The notes: a model not told the origin generated them from the sequence alone. Counted from the stretch's first letter, positions 8,327-16,201 are shown. The stretch: DNA of 27,293 nt from Porticoccaceae bacterium UBA1989 (GCA_002335945.1 DDDD01000130.1:7183-34475), one strand, 5' to 3'. Translations and numbers: made by a program.

Positions 8327-9562
8327 ATGGCCGTTAAAAAATTTGATCTTGTAATCTATGGCGCCAGCAGCTTTGTTGGCCAAATACTAACCGAATACCT
8401 GTACGAGCATATTGGGCTGACACGTAAAGTGAAATGGGCCATTGCTGGCCGCTCAGAAACCAAGCTCAACGAACTGCGGGATTCTCTTGGGGAAGGTGCT
8501 GCAAAGCTGCCGATTATTATTGCCGATTCTCACGATGAATCTGGACTGAGAGATATGTGTGAACGCTCCCGCGTCATCATCTCTACAGTGGGTCCCTATG
8601 CTCTATATGGTGAGCTTCTAGTGAAGGTTTGCGCCGAGAATGGCAATGATTATTGCGATCTCACGGGCGAGGCTTACTGGATCAAGCAGATGATCGATAA
8701 ATACGAGAAGGCGGCGAAGAAATCTGGTGCCCGTATCGTGAATTGCTGTGGCTTTGATTCAATCCCCTCTGATTTAGGCGTGCACTTCTTACAGCAAGAG
8801 GGCAAACAGCGTTTCGGTAAGTTCTTCAATACTGTGAAACTGCGTGTCCAAGCCATGAAAGGCGGCGCATCCGGTGGCACCATCGCCAGCATGATCGAAA
8901 TGATTGTTGCGGCCAAGGCCGACCCAGAACTGCGTAAGCAGATGGGCAACCCCTACATTCTGTGCCCTGAAAAGCATCGCTATAGCATTCGTCAGACCAG
9001 CGTTAAAGGCCCTGCCTACGACCAAGATTTTCAAGCATGGTCAGCGCCTTTTATTATGGAAGCGATTAATGCGCGGGTGGTACTACGTTCTAATTCATTA
9101 CTCAAAATGGCCTATGGCAAAGACTTTTCTTACGGCGAAGCAATGCTTGCAGGCAAGGGCTTTAAGGGTCGTTTAACGGCTTTCGGCATTACTGGCGGTC
9201 TCGCCGCATTTGGTGGCAGTCTGATTTTTGATCCGATTCGCAACCTGATGGAAAAGTATGTTTTACCTAAGCCCGGCGAAGGCCCGAGCTTGCAAGACCA
9301 GCTTAATGGCTTCTTTGATATCCGTTTAATGGGTAGCAATAAAAAGGGTCAGCAGTTGGTCGTTCAGGTCACTGGCGATCGCGATCCTGGCTATGGCTGT
9401 ACGGCTAAGATGCTAGCTCAAGCCGGTTTATGCCTGGCCTTTGATCTGTCTGCTGAAGATAAGAAAGGCGGTTTCTGGACGCCAGCAACGGCTATGGGCG
9501 ATTTACTGGTAGAGCGCCTGAGCAAAAACGCTGGAATGACCTTCGAAACGCTGGAGCAGTAA
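8327..9562 (+). CDS. Saccharopine dehydrogenase-like / trans-acting enoyl reductase family protein
   Basis: A 411-residue protein starting MAVKKFDLVIYGASSFVGQ, with the Rossmann motif G-A-S-S-F-V-G at residues 12-18. Further features are IAGRSETKLNEL, ISTVGPYALYGE and the conserved NCCGFDSIPSDLG (about residues 137-149). This set marks the saccharopine-dehydrogenase-like NADP-binding family that includes mycobacterial trans-acting enoyl reductases (about 420 residues). In mycobacteria members reduce polyketide double bonds in lipid synthesis; in gammaproteobacteria the substrate is unproven, probably a lipid. The frame opens at a TTG at 8309, but the ATG at 8327 is preferred, with GGGA upstream at rather long spacing. 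It diverges from the glutathione S-transferase gene and ends before a strong terminator. Confidence 0.85.
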   Translation: MAVKKFDLVIYGASSFVGQILTEYLYEHIGLTRKVKWAIAGRSETKLNELRDSLGEGAAKLPIIIADSHDESGLRDMCERSRVIISTVGPYALYGELLVKVCAENGNDYCDLTGEAYWIKQMIDKYEKAAKKSGARIVNCCGFDSIPSDLGVHFLQQEGKQRFGKFFNTVKLRVQAMKGGASGGTIASMIEMIVAAKADPELRKQMGNPYILCPEKHRYSIRQTSVKGPAYDQDFQAWSAPFIMEAINARVVLRSNSLLKMAYGKDFSYGEAMLAGKGFKGRLTAFGITGGLAAFGGSLIFDPIRNLMEKYVLPKPGEGPSLQDQLNGFFDIRLMGSNKKGQQLVVQVTGDRDPGYGCTAKMLAQAGLCLAFDLSAEDKKGGFWTPATAMGDLLVERLSKNAGMTFETLEQ

Positions 9563-9612
9563 GCTCTAAAAAGGCTAGTACTGAAAAGCAAAGCACGTAA
9601 AAGAACAATACT

Positions 9613-9651
9613 AAAAGGCACAGCCCGATAACCTCGGCTGTGCCTTTTTTT
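9613..9651 (+). terminator. Rho-independent terminator, probably bidirectional
   Basis: A perfect 12-base-pair stem, AAAGGCACAGCC paired with GGCTGTGCCTTT, around a 10-base loop, runs into seven T. It lies 50 bases past the stop of the plus-strand enoyl-reductase-like gene. The A-rich left flank gives four T on the other strand, so it may also end the convergent small membrane protein gene. Confidence 0.92.
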
Positions 9652-9671
9652 ATACCCCTGGTGTTAGATAT

Positions 9672-10076
9672 CTATTCCCCAACATCCTTCACCAAATAAC
9701 CCACAATTGCCCCCGCAGCCGTTAGCTCAACTAGGCTGATTGCAAGCCAGCTCCCGGCCAGCTGCAGAGAAATCGGTAAGTAAACATAGCTACCAATTCC
9801 GCCTACCACACCTGCTGCAAGACCAAATAGTGCACCAAACTTTAGCCCCGTAGACAGTGATTTGGGATTTACAAAATACTGATACAGAGCTACAAAACAA
9901 AAGCTGTAAATTAGTGTTACTCCAGACATCAGCGCTGGGTTCATGTCTTGTTCAGACCGCCATAGGTGTGCTGTAGCCTCATAGGCCTCCATGAGCAATC
10001 TGCCATGGGTAAGAAAATCTATAATTGTCCAAGCAATAAATACTACAACAGTCGCTAATAGGTTTTGTTTAAACAT
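9672..10076 (-). CDS. Small polytopic membrane protein of unknown function
   Basis: A 134-residue protein with four predicted membrane helices: about residues 4-21 (VVVFIAWTIIDFL), 49-67 (LMSGVTLIYSFCFVALYQY), 78-100 (LKFGALFGLAAGVVGGIGSYVY) and 106-128 (LAGSWLAISLVELTAAGAIVGY). It has no signal peptide separate from helix 1 and no catalytic motif I can see. The pattern resembles small conserved inner-membrane proteins of about 130-150 residues with the FLTHGRLL-like element after helix 1, but I cannot name it. The start is well supported by GAGGAG nine bases before the ATG, and a plausible sigma-70 promoter lies upstream. It diverges from ettA. Confidence 0.8.
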   Translation of the reverse strand: MFKQNLLATVVVFIAWTIIDFLTHGRLLMEAYEATAHLWRSEQDMNPALMSGVTLIYSFCFVALYQYFVNPKSLSTGLKFGALFGLAAGVVGGIGSYVYLPISLQLAGSWLAISLVELTAAGAIVGYLVKDVGE

Positions 10077-10109
10077 TATTATCTCCTCGATTTATTTGAT
10101 GGTGTTATA

Positions 10110-10138
10110 AAAATAGGAGGTAACTCGGGGTTATTCAA
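10110..10138 (-). promoter_or_regulatory. Candidate sigma-70 promoter for the small membrane protein gene
   Basis: On the minus strand TTGAAT (10133-10138) and TATTTT (10110-10115) are separated by 17 bases. Each matches four of six consensus positions. It sits 34 bases upstream of the ATG of the 9672-10076 gene, which suits a short leader. Confidence 0.4.
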
Positions 10139-10222
10139 GTAGAATACCCGCTGATTTATTCAGTATCCCTAGGCTCAATTTTGAGCAGGGTTAAATTTTT
10201 ACCAGAGTCGACAAATAATCCC

Positions 10223-11887
10223 ATGGCACAATACGTTTTTACAATGAATCGGGTGAGCAAAATTGTTCCCCCAAAACGCCAAATTCTAAAAGACGTTTCT
10301 CTGTCTTTTTTCCCCGGAGCAAAGATCGGTGTCCTGGGCCTCAACGGCTCTGGTAAGTCTACATTACTAAAAATAATGGGCGGATTTGATACCGACATTC
10401 AGGGTGAAGCGCGAGCGATGCCTGGCATCAAGATTGGCTATCTGGCTCAGGAGCCTATGCTCGACCCAGATAAAGATGTGCGCGGTAATGTTGAAGACGG
10501 TATGCGTGAAGCGGTTGATGCCCTTAAAGATTTAGAGCAGGTCTATGTGGACTATGCAGACCCAGACGCTGACTTTGATGCGCTGGCTAAAAAGCAGGGA
10601 GATCTCGAGGCCATTATTGAAGCCTGGGATGCTCATAATCTGGACCATGCGTTGGATATAGCGGCGGATGCATTGCGCCTGCCGCCATGGGATGCGGATG
10701 TCACTTCACTGTCTGGTGGTGAAAAGCGTCGGGTGGCTCTCTGCCGACTGCTGCTGTCGCGACCGGATATGTTGTTGCTCGACGAACCCACTAACCACCT
10801 AGATGCTGAATCGGTATTCTGGCTGGAGAAATTTCTCGAAGAGTTCGCGGGAACCGTGGTTGCTGTAACTCACGATAGATACTTTTTGGATAATGTTGCT
10901 GGCTGGATTCTGGAACTGGATCGGGGCCATGGTATTCCTTACGAGGGTAACTATTCGACCTGGCTGGAAGCTAAGACTCGACGTCTAACCACTGAATCCA
11001 AACAGGAAGAATCTCGTCAGCGCGCACTCAAGCAAGAGCTAGAGTGGGTTCGCCAGAATCCCAAAGGACGTCAGGCTAAAAACAAAGCCCGTCTGGGAAG
11101 ATTCGATGAGCTTAACTCTCAAGAATTTCAGTCGCGCAATGAAACCAACGAAATCTATATTGCACCGGGCGAACGTCTGGGTGACAAGGTTATTGTGCTC
11201 GACAAAGTCTGCAAAGGTTTTGGCGGCGACCTGTTAATTGATAATTTGTCGCTGTCGATTCCGAAAGGCGCAGTGGTGGGTATTATCGGTGGTAACGGCG
11301 CAGGTAAATCGACGCTGTTCCGTATGATTGCCGGCACTGAGCAACCGGATAGCGGCACCGTAACTCTGGGCGAGACCGTTAAGGTTGCCTATGTTGAACA
11401 GGGTCGTGAAAATCTCGACGACAGTCAGAATGTCTGGGAAGCCATTTCCGGCGGCCACGACATGCTTAAAATCGGCAACTACGAAGTGTCATCGCGGGCC
11501 TATGCCGGTCGCTTTAACTTTAGAGGCTCCGATCAGCAAAAACGTGTCGGCGAACTGTCCGGTGGTGAACGAGGTCGCTTACATCTGGCCAACACCTTGA
11601 AGCAGGGTGCTAACGTACTGCTGCTCGATGAGCCCTCAAACGATTTGGATATTGAAACATTGCGTGCCCTTGAAGAGGCGGTGCTGTCATTTCCTGGCTG
11701 CGTGATGGTTATCTCGCACGATCGCTGGTTCCTGGATCGTATTGCGACCCACACACTGGCCTACGAAGACAATGGCGATGTGGTCTTTTTTGAAGGCAGC
11801 TACACCGAGTATCACGAGGACTTTATTAAGCGCAAAGGAGATGACGCGTCACCCACAAGAAGTAAGCATAAGCGCTTGAAAACCTAA
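10223..11887 (+). CDS. ettA: Energy-dependent translational throttle protein EttA (ABC-F)
   Basis: A 554-residue ABC-F protein, essentially the length of E. coli EttA (555). It begins MAQYVFTMNRVSKIVPPKR, which matches the family start, so the ATG at 10223 is chosen over the in-frame TTG at 10181. First Walker A GLNGSGKS (about residues 39-46), signature LSGGEKRRVAL and LLLLDEPTNHLD, then the linker with ELEWVRQNPKGRQAKNKAR, the P-site tRNA interaction motif region of EttA. The second domain has GGNGAGKST, LSGGERGR and LLLLDEPSNDLD. EttA binds the ribosomal E site and gates the first peptide bond according to ADP/ATP ratio. The thioesterase gene begins 10 bases downstream, suggesting one transcript. 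Confidence 0.96.
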   Translation: MAQYVFTMNRVSKIVPPKRQILKDVSLSFFPGAKIGVLGLNGSGKSTLLKIMGGFDTDIQGEARAMPGIKIGYLAQEPMLDPDKDVRGNVEDGMREAVDALKDLEQVYVDYADPDADFDALAKKQGDLEAIIEAWDAHNLDHALDIAADALRLPPWDADVTSLSGGEKRRVALCRLLLSRPDMLLLDEPTNHLDAESVFWLEKFLEEFAGTVVAVTHDRYFLDNVAGWILELDRGHGIPYEGNYSTWLEAKTRRLTTESKQEESRQRALKQELEWVRQNPKGRQAKNKARLGRFDELNSQEFQSRNETNEIYIAPGERLGDKVIVLDKVCKGFGGDLLIDNLSLSIPKGAVVGIIGGNGAGKSTLFRMIAGTEQPDSGTVTLGETVKVAYVEQGRENLDDSQNVWEAISGGHDMLKIGNYEVSSRAYAGRFNFRGSDQQKRVGELSGGERGRLHLANTLKQGANVLLLDEPSNDLDIETLRALEEAVLSFPGCVMVISHDRWFLDRIATHTLAYEDNGDVVFFEGSYTEYHEDFIKRKGDDASPTRSKHKRLKT

Positions 11888-11896
11888 GGATCTGTA

Positions 11897-12328
11897 ATGA
11901 GTAGCATTTGGCACCGTAAGCCCGACATAGATATTATTAACAACCAGATGAACAAAGGCACCATTGGTGAACATCTGGAAATTTTGATGACGGAAGTTGG
12001 CGATGACTATATCACCGGCACCATGCCCGCTGATGCGAGAACGTTTCAGCCTTACGGCGTGGTTCATGGTGGTGCTAATGTGGTTCTGGCAGAGAGCCTT
12101 GGCAGTATTGCCGGCGCTCATGTGATCGACTTTGCAACCAGCAAATGTCTGGGTCAAGAAGTGAGTGCTAGTCATCTGCGTCCCGTTTCAAGCGGACTGG
12201 TCACTGGTACGGCGAGACCTATACATCTGGGTCGTCGATCGCATATTTGGGAGATTCGCCTCACCAATGATGAGGGTAAGCTAACCTGTATTTCAAAACT
12301 GACACTGGCCATTATTCCTAACGCGTAA
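11897..12328 (+). CDS. Hotdog-fold acyl-CoA thioesterase (YdiI/MenI-like)
   Basis: A 143-residue single hotdog-domain protein. It aligns by eye with E. coli YdiI (MenI): IWHRKPDIDIIN at the start, TMPADARTFQPYGVVHGG across the middle, VVLAESLGSIAG with the catalytic-type glutamate of the AES motif (about residue 66), then SASHLRPVSSG and HLGRRSHIWEIRL. YdiI hydrolyses aromatic and other acyl-CoAs, including 1,4-dihydroxy-2-naphthoyl-CoA in menaquinone synthesis. No menaquinone genes are near, so I do not assign that substrate. The ATG at 11897 follows AAGGAT. It lies just after ettA. Confidence 0.88.
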   Translation: MSSIWHRKPDIDIINNQMNKGTIGEHLEILMTEVGDDYITGTMPADARTFQPYGVVHGGANVVLAESLGSIAGAHVIDFATSKCLGQEVSASHLRPVSSGLVTGTARPIHLGRRSHIWEIRLTNDEGKLTCISKLTLAIIPNA

Positions 12329-12352
12329 ATGCTAGTTAGTTACCGCTGCGAG

Positions 12353-13195
12353 TTATAGGGAATTACCCGCGGCCTCGTCAGTTTCTGCCTGCCATTGAAA
12401 GAGATTCATTTCAATAAACACAAAGGCAACCAGCCACATAAAGGCATCCCAAAAATCCAGGAAGTCTCCCAGCAGCCCCCAGTAGGCGGCTGCGACGAAC
12501 AGTATGCTGTAGAGAAACAGTTTAATTACTTTACTCGCTGAAACAATTCTGCCCTGTAAGCGTCCACGCAGTTGCAACCAGACATCCACTTCTAAAATAA
12601 TCACCACTGCCACCCAGGTTGCCGAATTTATTACATCGACCCAAGCCAGCCATTGAATAGCAACCCAGTCAGATGTACTGCCTAATACCTGCTGACCGTT
12701 GAGCTGAAATAGCGCCTGATCTGCCAACACTCCACAGCTCTGGGGATCCAGTAATGGGTATTCATCTAGAGTGACTATGCTGGCATAACCCTGCCCCACC
12801 AGTGCGCAGAGGTCATCCACGGCGAAGGGGGAAATATTATAGGTGAGTAGCATCTTGCTGAAGTAGCCGTAAAATGCATAACCAATAAAGCCATAGCTAA
12901 AAACACGCAGGCCAATAAAGGCGACTTTTACATTGGTTTTACGGAGAGTATCGTCGGATAGAACCGAGGTTTCTAATTCGAATAACAGTAATAATAATAC
13001 CCAGGCTGCGGTATCAATAGTGGCCGCAAACCCCTGAATAATATCCACGAGATTGAGGCCCTGACTAAAGGTTTGCTCAGTCGCAAGCATCTCTTCCTGA
13101 AAAAATAATGCAATGTTTACCGATAGCAGTGCATAGACCGTGTATTTGAACGCCTTAAAAATAAGGTGGGGCTGGAGCAGTTTTCCGATGACCAT
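12353..13195 (-). CDS. Polytopic membrane protein of unknown function
   Basis: A 280-residue membrane protein I do not recognise. Hydrophobic segments suggest six helices: about residues 15-32, 50-72, 89-110, 180-204, 222-242 and 246-264. Between helices 3 and 4 is a loop of about 70 residues with two cysteines (DDLCALVG and DPQSCGVL) that could form a disulfide if it faces the periplasm. Acidic residues sit inside or at the ends of several helices (DTAAWVLLLLLFELE, AWVDVINSATW, EVDVW). That is unusual for a passive structural protein, but no transporter family is clear. The ATG follows GGGGAAA. It is 41 bases downstream of the msrC gene on the same strand. Confidence 0.75.
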   Translation of the reverse strand: MVIGKLLQPHLIFKAFKYTVYALLSVNIALFFQEEMLATEQTFSQGLNLVDIIQGFAATIDTAAWVLLLLLFELETSVLSDDTLRKTNVKVAFIGLRVFSYGFIGYAFYGYFSKMLLTYNISPFAVDDLCALVGQGYASIVTLDEYPLLDPQSCGVLADQALFQLNGQQVLGSTSDWVAIQWLAWVDVINSATWVAVVIILEVDVWLQLRGRLQGRIVSASKVIKLFLYSILFVAAAYWGLLGDFLDFWDAFMWLVAFVFIEMNLFQWQAETDEAAGNSL

Positions 13196-13236
13196 TATGT
13201 TTCCCCGAAAAGCGTCATTATTAAAAGTGCACTCTG

Positions 13237-13791
13237 TTAAAGATGCGGCAGTAGCGTCTGAATAATTAACTCAAGACCCTGCTGGTCATGATGATCAAAG
13301 CGATCTGTCTCTGGACTATCGATATCCAACACCCCTACTAGCTTACCCTCGCTAATGATGGGTAAAACAATCTCTGACTTGGAGGCTAGATCGCAGGCAA
13401 TATGGCCTGGGAACTGATGCACGTCTGCAACAATAATTGCTCTAAGCATCTGTGCCGCAGTGCCACAGACACCAGCACCCAGTTCAATGCGGGAACAGGC
13501 TGGTTTGCCCTGAAAGGGTCCCAGTACCAATTTGTTGCGCTTGAGTAGATAGAAGCCCACCCAATTAATATTGCCAAGCTCTTGCCAGAGTAACGCAGAA
13601 CAGTTTGCCAGGTTGGCAACGCGGTCTTTCTCGCCATTGATAAGACCCGACAGCTGTTCGTTTAATTGCTGATAATCTACACTCAAGGGAGCTTTAACCC
13701 CTGTGCTTTTAGCGGCTGAGTGGGAATGGCGCTCAGAGTCGGCCATGGCCTGCAGGCGCTGACTAATGGACTGGCTATTTGACGACTGCAT
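13237..13791 (-). CDS. msrC: Free-methionine-(R)-sulfoxide reductase (GAF domain)
   Basis: A 184-residue GAF-domain protein. From about residue 41 it follows E. coli fRMsr closely: SALLWQELGNINWVGFYLL, then LVLGPFQGKPACSRI with the first active-site cysteine, GAGVCGTAA with the second, GHIACDLASKSEIVLP with the third, and GVLDIDSPE. All three cysteines used for reduction of free methionine-R-sulfoxide and thioredoxin recycling are present. It has an N-terminal extension of about 30 residues relative to the E. coli protein (165 residues). I start at the ATG at 13789-13791, with GAGG 11 bases upstream; a later Met at 13746 would give the usual length. The start overlaps the end of the SPOR lipoprotein gene by 17 bases. 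Confidence 0.92.
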   Translation of the reverse strand: MQSSNSQSISQRLQAMADSERHSHSAAKSTGVKAPLSVDYQQLNEQLSGLINGEKDRVANLANCSALLWQELGNINWVGFYLLKRNKLVLGPFQGKPACSRIELGAGVCGTAAQMLRAIIVADVHQFPGHIACDLASKSEIVLPIISEGKLVGVLDIDSPETDRFDHHDQQGLELIIQTLLPHL

Positions 13792-14347
13792 CAAGAAGCG
13801 ACCTCATCGAACGTATCCAGTAATTAATTTGCTTGTCATCGGATGTCTCATTTAATTGTTCTGCAGCCTGCTGTGCCTGTTCTTTAGTGCTGTATTGGCC
13901 CAGTATCACCACGGAGAAACGCTGGCCATTGGTCATAATATCAACCGTTTTTAATAGGCCATCAACCTCGAAAGAATCCGCCACGGACTCTGCTATCTGT
14001 CTGCTGGTATAGGCACCAAGCTGTATGGTAAAACCACTGTTTTGCAGAGCAGGCAGGGGGGAAGAGTCAGAGGCTGGCTTTGAAACGACCGTCGGAGCGG
14101 GCTCTTCTATGGCGGGCTCTTCTATTACAGACTCTTTGTCTTCAACAGGTGCTGTCGGACTGCTTACTAGCACCCCCTCTTTCATGGTCTTTTTTTCGCA
14201 GCGCCAATGGTCTCGAGAACTCACGTCGCCCTCACAGTGCCAACCAATATATTTTCCATCTGGGCCCACGTCGGCGGGCACAAAGTTAGAGGTGCAGCCG
14301 GTAAGTCCGGCGAGCAACAAGGGCGTTAACCATAGGAGTTTAAACAC
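13775..14347 (-). CDS. SPOR-domain lipoprotein
   Basis: A 190-residue protein with a lipoprotein signal peptide: MFKLLWLTPLLLAGLTGC, lipobox L-T-G-C with C18 as the lipidated residue. A short polar region with two cysteines (WHCEGDVSSRDHWRCEKK) and a Glu/Pro-rich linker (about residues 65-95) follow. The C-terminal SPOR domain (about 109-190) starts FTIQLGAYTSRQIAESVADSF and has the typical VVILGQYSTKEQAQQAAEQL. SPOR domains bind denuded peptidoglycan at the division septum; the lipid anchor would put the protein at the outer or inner membrane facing the cell wall. The residue after C18 is T, not D, which favours the outer membrane. It overlaps msrC, so the two are coupled although no functional link is evident. 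Confidence 0.9.
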   Translation of the reverse strand: MFKLLWLTPLLLAGLTGCTSNFVPADVGPDGKYIGWHCEGDVSSRDHWRCEKKTMKEGVLVSSPTAPVEDKESVIEEPAIEEPAPTVVSKPASDSSPLPALQNSGFTIQLGAYTSRQIAESVADSFEVDGLLKTVDIMTNGQRFSVVILGQYSTKEQAQQAAEQLNETSDDKQINYWIRSMRSLLDAVVK

Positions 14348-14398
14348 TGAGGCACCTGATTGTTTTTATAATGAAATGGGCTTCGGATCAGGGGTCTA

Positions 14399-14662
14399 TT
14401 AAATCCCCATTTTGGCCAACATGTCCAGCACTTGCCGCACTGCAAAGGCAACTTTTGGGTGATCAATTTCGTAGGCGGCACCTTTTTTCTCTAGGGTCTG
14501 TTTAAAGCCCGGTTCTATCTCGTCACCTGAGTTAGACAGATTAACGATATCGGTCATCAGGTTAGTCCATAAATCCCGCTCTGCAGGTGTAACCTGGGAG
14601 GCTGTTTGCAGCTCTTTTTGCAGCGCTTCAAGTTTACTTTTTAGCTCGTCATTATTGATCAT
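14399..14662 (-). CDS. DUF4404-family small protein
   Basis: An 87-residue acidic, helical protein. It starts with a coiled-coil-like segment (LKSKLEALQKELQTA) and ends HPKVAFAVRQVLDMLAKMGI, a C terminus that matches the DUF4404 family in pattern and length. Function is unknown for the family. The ATG at 14660-14662 follows GGAGAGACCC, a clear ribosome-binding site. It lies 51 bases upstream of the SPOR lipoprotein gene on the same strand and diverges from amt, so the intergenic region 14663-14890 must serve both directions. Confidence 0.8.
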   Translation of the reverse strand: MINNDELKSKLEALQKELQTASQVTPAERDLWTNLMTDIVNLSNSGDEIEPGFKQTLEKKGAAYEIDHPKVAFAVRQVLDMLAKMGI

Positions 14663-14722
14663 GGGTCTCTCCGTTCAAAGTGAATAACTATTTAGAGTAT
14701 AGACACAGAGCAAACAGTCCCG

Positions 14723-14739
14723 TGCAACAGATTAGTGCA
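14723..14739 (+). promoter_or_regulatory. NtrC-like binding site upstream of amt
   Basis: TGCAACAGATTAGTGCA matches the enterobacterial NtrC palindrome (TGCACC-N4-TGGTGCA) at 11 of 13 defined positions. It lies only 14 bases before the sigma-54-like promoter element, closer than the roughly 100 bases usual for enhancer sites. Confidence 0.5.
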
Positions 14740-14752
14740 TGAAAATATTAAG

Positions 14753-14769
14753 CGGCATAAAAATTGCAT
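14753..14769 (+). promoter_or_regulatory. Candidate sigma-54 promoter for amt
   Basis: CGGCATAAAAATTGCAT has the invariant GG (14754-14755) and GC (14766-14767) of -24/-12 promoters separated by exactly 10 bases, and keeps GGCA and TTGCA of the consensus. Transcription would start near 14779, giving a leader of about 110 bases before the amt ATG. Nitrogen-controlled sigma-54 transcription is the usual mode for amt genes in gammaproteobacteria. Confidence 0.6.
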
Positions 14770-14814
14770 TGAACAGTGCATAAGTAGGCATTTAGAGCCT
14801 ACAGGTAGGTTTTT

Positions 14815-14831
14815 TGATCAGACATGGTGCA
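14815..14831 (+). promoter_or_regulatory. NtrC-like site with one perfect half, in the amt leader
   Basis: TGATCAGACATGGTGCA has a perfect right half-site TGGTGCA and a weak left half (10 of 13 defined positions overall). It lies downstream of the sigma-54-like promoter, inside the predicted leader. Confidence 0.3.
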
Positions 14832-14856
14832 TTTTTAATGGGCTGATTACTTGTTG

Positions 14857-14873
14857 CGCACTATCTTGGTGCT
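14857..14873 (+). promoter_or_regulatory. NtrC-like site next to the amt start
   Basis: The core GCACTATCTTGGTGC differs at one position from GCACTATATTGGTGC, the strong NtrC site of the E. coli glnA promoter as I recall it. It ends 17 bases before the amt ATG and just upstream of the AGGGGAA ribosome-binding site, a location that would suit repression better than activation unless another promoter exists. Confidence 0.5.
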
Positions 14874-14890
14874 TTTTATAGGGGAACATC

Positions 14891-16201
14891 ATGCTGTTTA
14901 GTACTCGTCTCGTGGCTCAAGGAATTCTTGTGCTTCTAATTTCTACATTATCTACGCAGGTTTTTGCCGACGACTTAAACGCCGCAAATACTTCATGGAT
15001 TATGACTTCAACCGCACTTGTACTCTTTATGACCATTCCAGGTCTGGCGTTGTTTTATGGCGGTCTAGTACGCTCAAAGAATGTTCTCTCGGTATTAATG
15101 CAGTGTTTTGCCGTGACCTGTGTGGCCTCTATTATTTGGTTTGCTGTCGGTTACAGCCTGGCATTTGGCGATGGCGGCAGCATGAACGCCTGGATCGGTA
15201 ATCTGGACAATGTATTTCTCGCCAAACTGGGCGAAGACTCAATGGCTGGGGATATTCCCGAGTCTGTATTTGCCATGTTCCAAATGACCTTTGCTATTAT
15301 CACCCCCGCATTGATTGTGGGTGCCTTTGCTGAGCGTATGCGCTTCAGCGCCATGCTGCTATTTAGTGCACTCTGGTTAATCGCTGTTTATGTCCCTATT
15401 ACCCACTGGGTTTGGGGCGGCGGCTGGCTCGGCGAAATGGGCTTACTCGATTTTGCTGGTGGTACTGTTGTACATATTACTGCGGGTGTTGGCGCACTGG
15501 TCGCTGCACTGGTACTGGGCAACCGTAAAGGCTTCCCGCAGCAGGCCATGCCTCCTCACAACCTCACCATGACAGTAACCGGTGCCGGTATGCTCTGGGT
15601 GGGCTGGTTTGGCTTTAACGGCGGCTCTGCTCTAGCGGCCAATGGCGACGCAGGTATGGCGATGCTGGTTACACATATTTCTGCCGCTGCCGGCGCGTTG
15701 GCATGGATGACCATGGAATGGATCAAGTTCGGCAAGCCTTCGGTTCTGGGTATTGTTACTGGCATGGTGGCTGGCCTAGGTACTATTACCCCCGCTTCTG
15801 GCTTTGTTGGCCCCGGCGGCGCACTGGTTATTGGCTTTAGTGCCGGCATTGTTTGTTACTACGCCACTCAGGCGATCAAGCAGCGCTGGAAGATCGATGA
15901 CTCTCTGGATGTATTCCCGGTTCACGGTGTGGGCGGGATGCTGGGCACGCTCTATGCGGGTATCTTCGCCTCTGATGCTCTGGGTGTATTCAGCGGTCAG
16001 GGATACAACGAAGGAATGAATATGATAAGTCAGGTTCAAGTTCAACTTGTGGGTATTGCCGCGACATTCGTCTATACAGGTATAGTGACATTTATACTGT
16101 TGAAACTTATCGATAAGGTGTTAGTATTACGCATCGATGAAGAAAGCGAAACAAGTGGTCTCGATCTCGTAGAGCATAATGAGAGGGGGTATGACCTATA
16201 A
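14891..16201 (+). CDS. amt: Ammonium transporter (Amt/AmtB family)
   Basis: A 436-residue Amt protein with a cleavable signal peptide (to about A26, STQVFA) and eleven membrane helices, the standard layout for bacterial Amt. Key residues are visible: the twin pore histidines H195 (GGTVVHITAG) and H345 (FPVHGVGGMLG), the phenylalanine gate F130 (MFQMTF) and F240 (VGWFGFNGGSA), the aspartate D187 (LLDFAGG) and the AERMRFSA signature. It conducts ammonium into the cell as a trimer. The start ATG follows AGGGGAA. The C-terminal cytoplasmic tail is about 25 residues. No glnK (PII) gene is linked, unlike the common glnK-amtB pair. Sigma-54-like and NtrC-like sites upstream point to nitrogen control, and a terminator follows. 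Confidence 0.96.
   Translation: MLFSTRLVAQGILVLLISTLSTQVFADDLNAANTSWIMTSTALVLFMTIPGLALFYGGLVRSKNVLSVLMQCFAVTCVASIIWFAVGYSLAFGDGGSMNAWIGNLDNVFLAKLGEDSMAGDIPESVFAMFQMTFAIITPALIVGAFAERMRFSAMLLFSALWLIAVYVPITHWVWGGGWLGEMGLLDFAGGTVVHITAGVGALVAALVLGNRKGFPQQAMPPHNLTMTVTGAGMLWVGWFGFNGGSALAANGDAGMAMLVTHISAAAGALAWMTMEWIKFGKPSVLGIVTGMVAGLGTITPASGFVGPGGALVIGFSAGIVCYYATQAIKQRWKIDDSLDVFPVHGVGGMLGTLYAGIFASDALGVFSGQGYNEGMNMISQVQVQLVGIAATFVYTGIVTFILLKLIDKVLVLRIDEESETSGLDLVEHNERGYDL

Noticed and set aside
8248..8328. Longer start for the glutathione S-transferase
   Set aside because: The added 27 residues overlap the divergent gene's start and precede the conserved family N terminus MLPILYSFRRCPY.
10173..10186. 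Palindrome GCTCAATTTTGAGC upstream of ettA as an operator
   Set aside because: A six-base inverted repeat of this kind is expected by chance in a window this size, and no regulator gene or second copy supports it.
11849..12175. A 108-codon minus-strand frame across the ettA-thioesterase junction
   Set aside because: It is antisense to two genes with strong homology and has no motif of its own.
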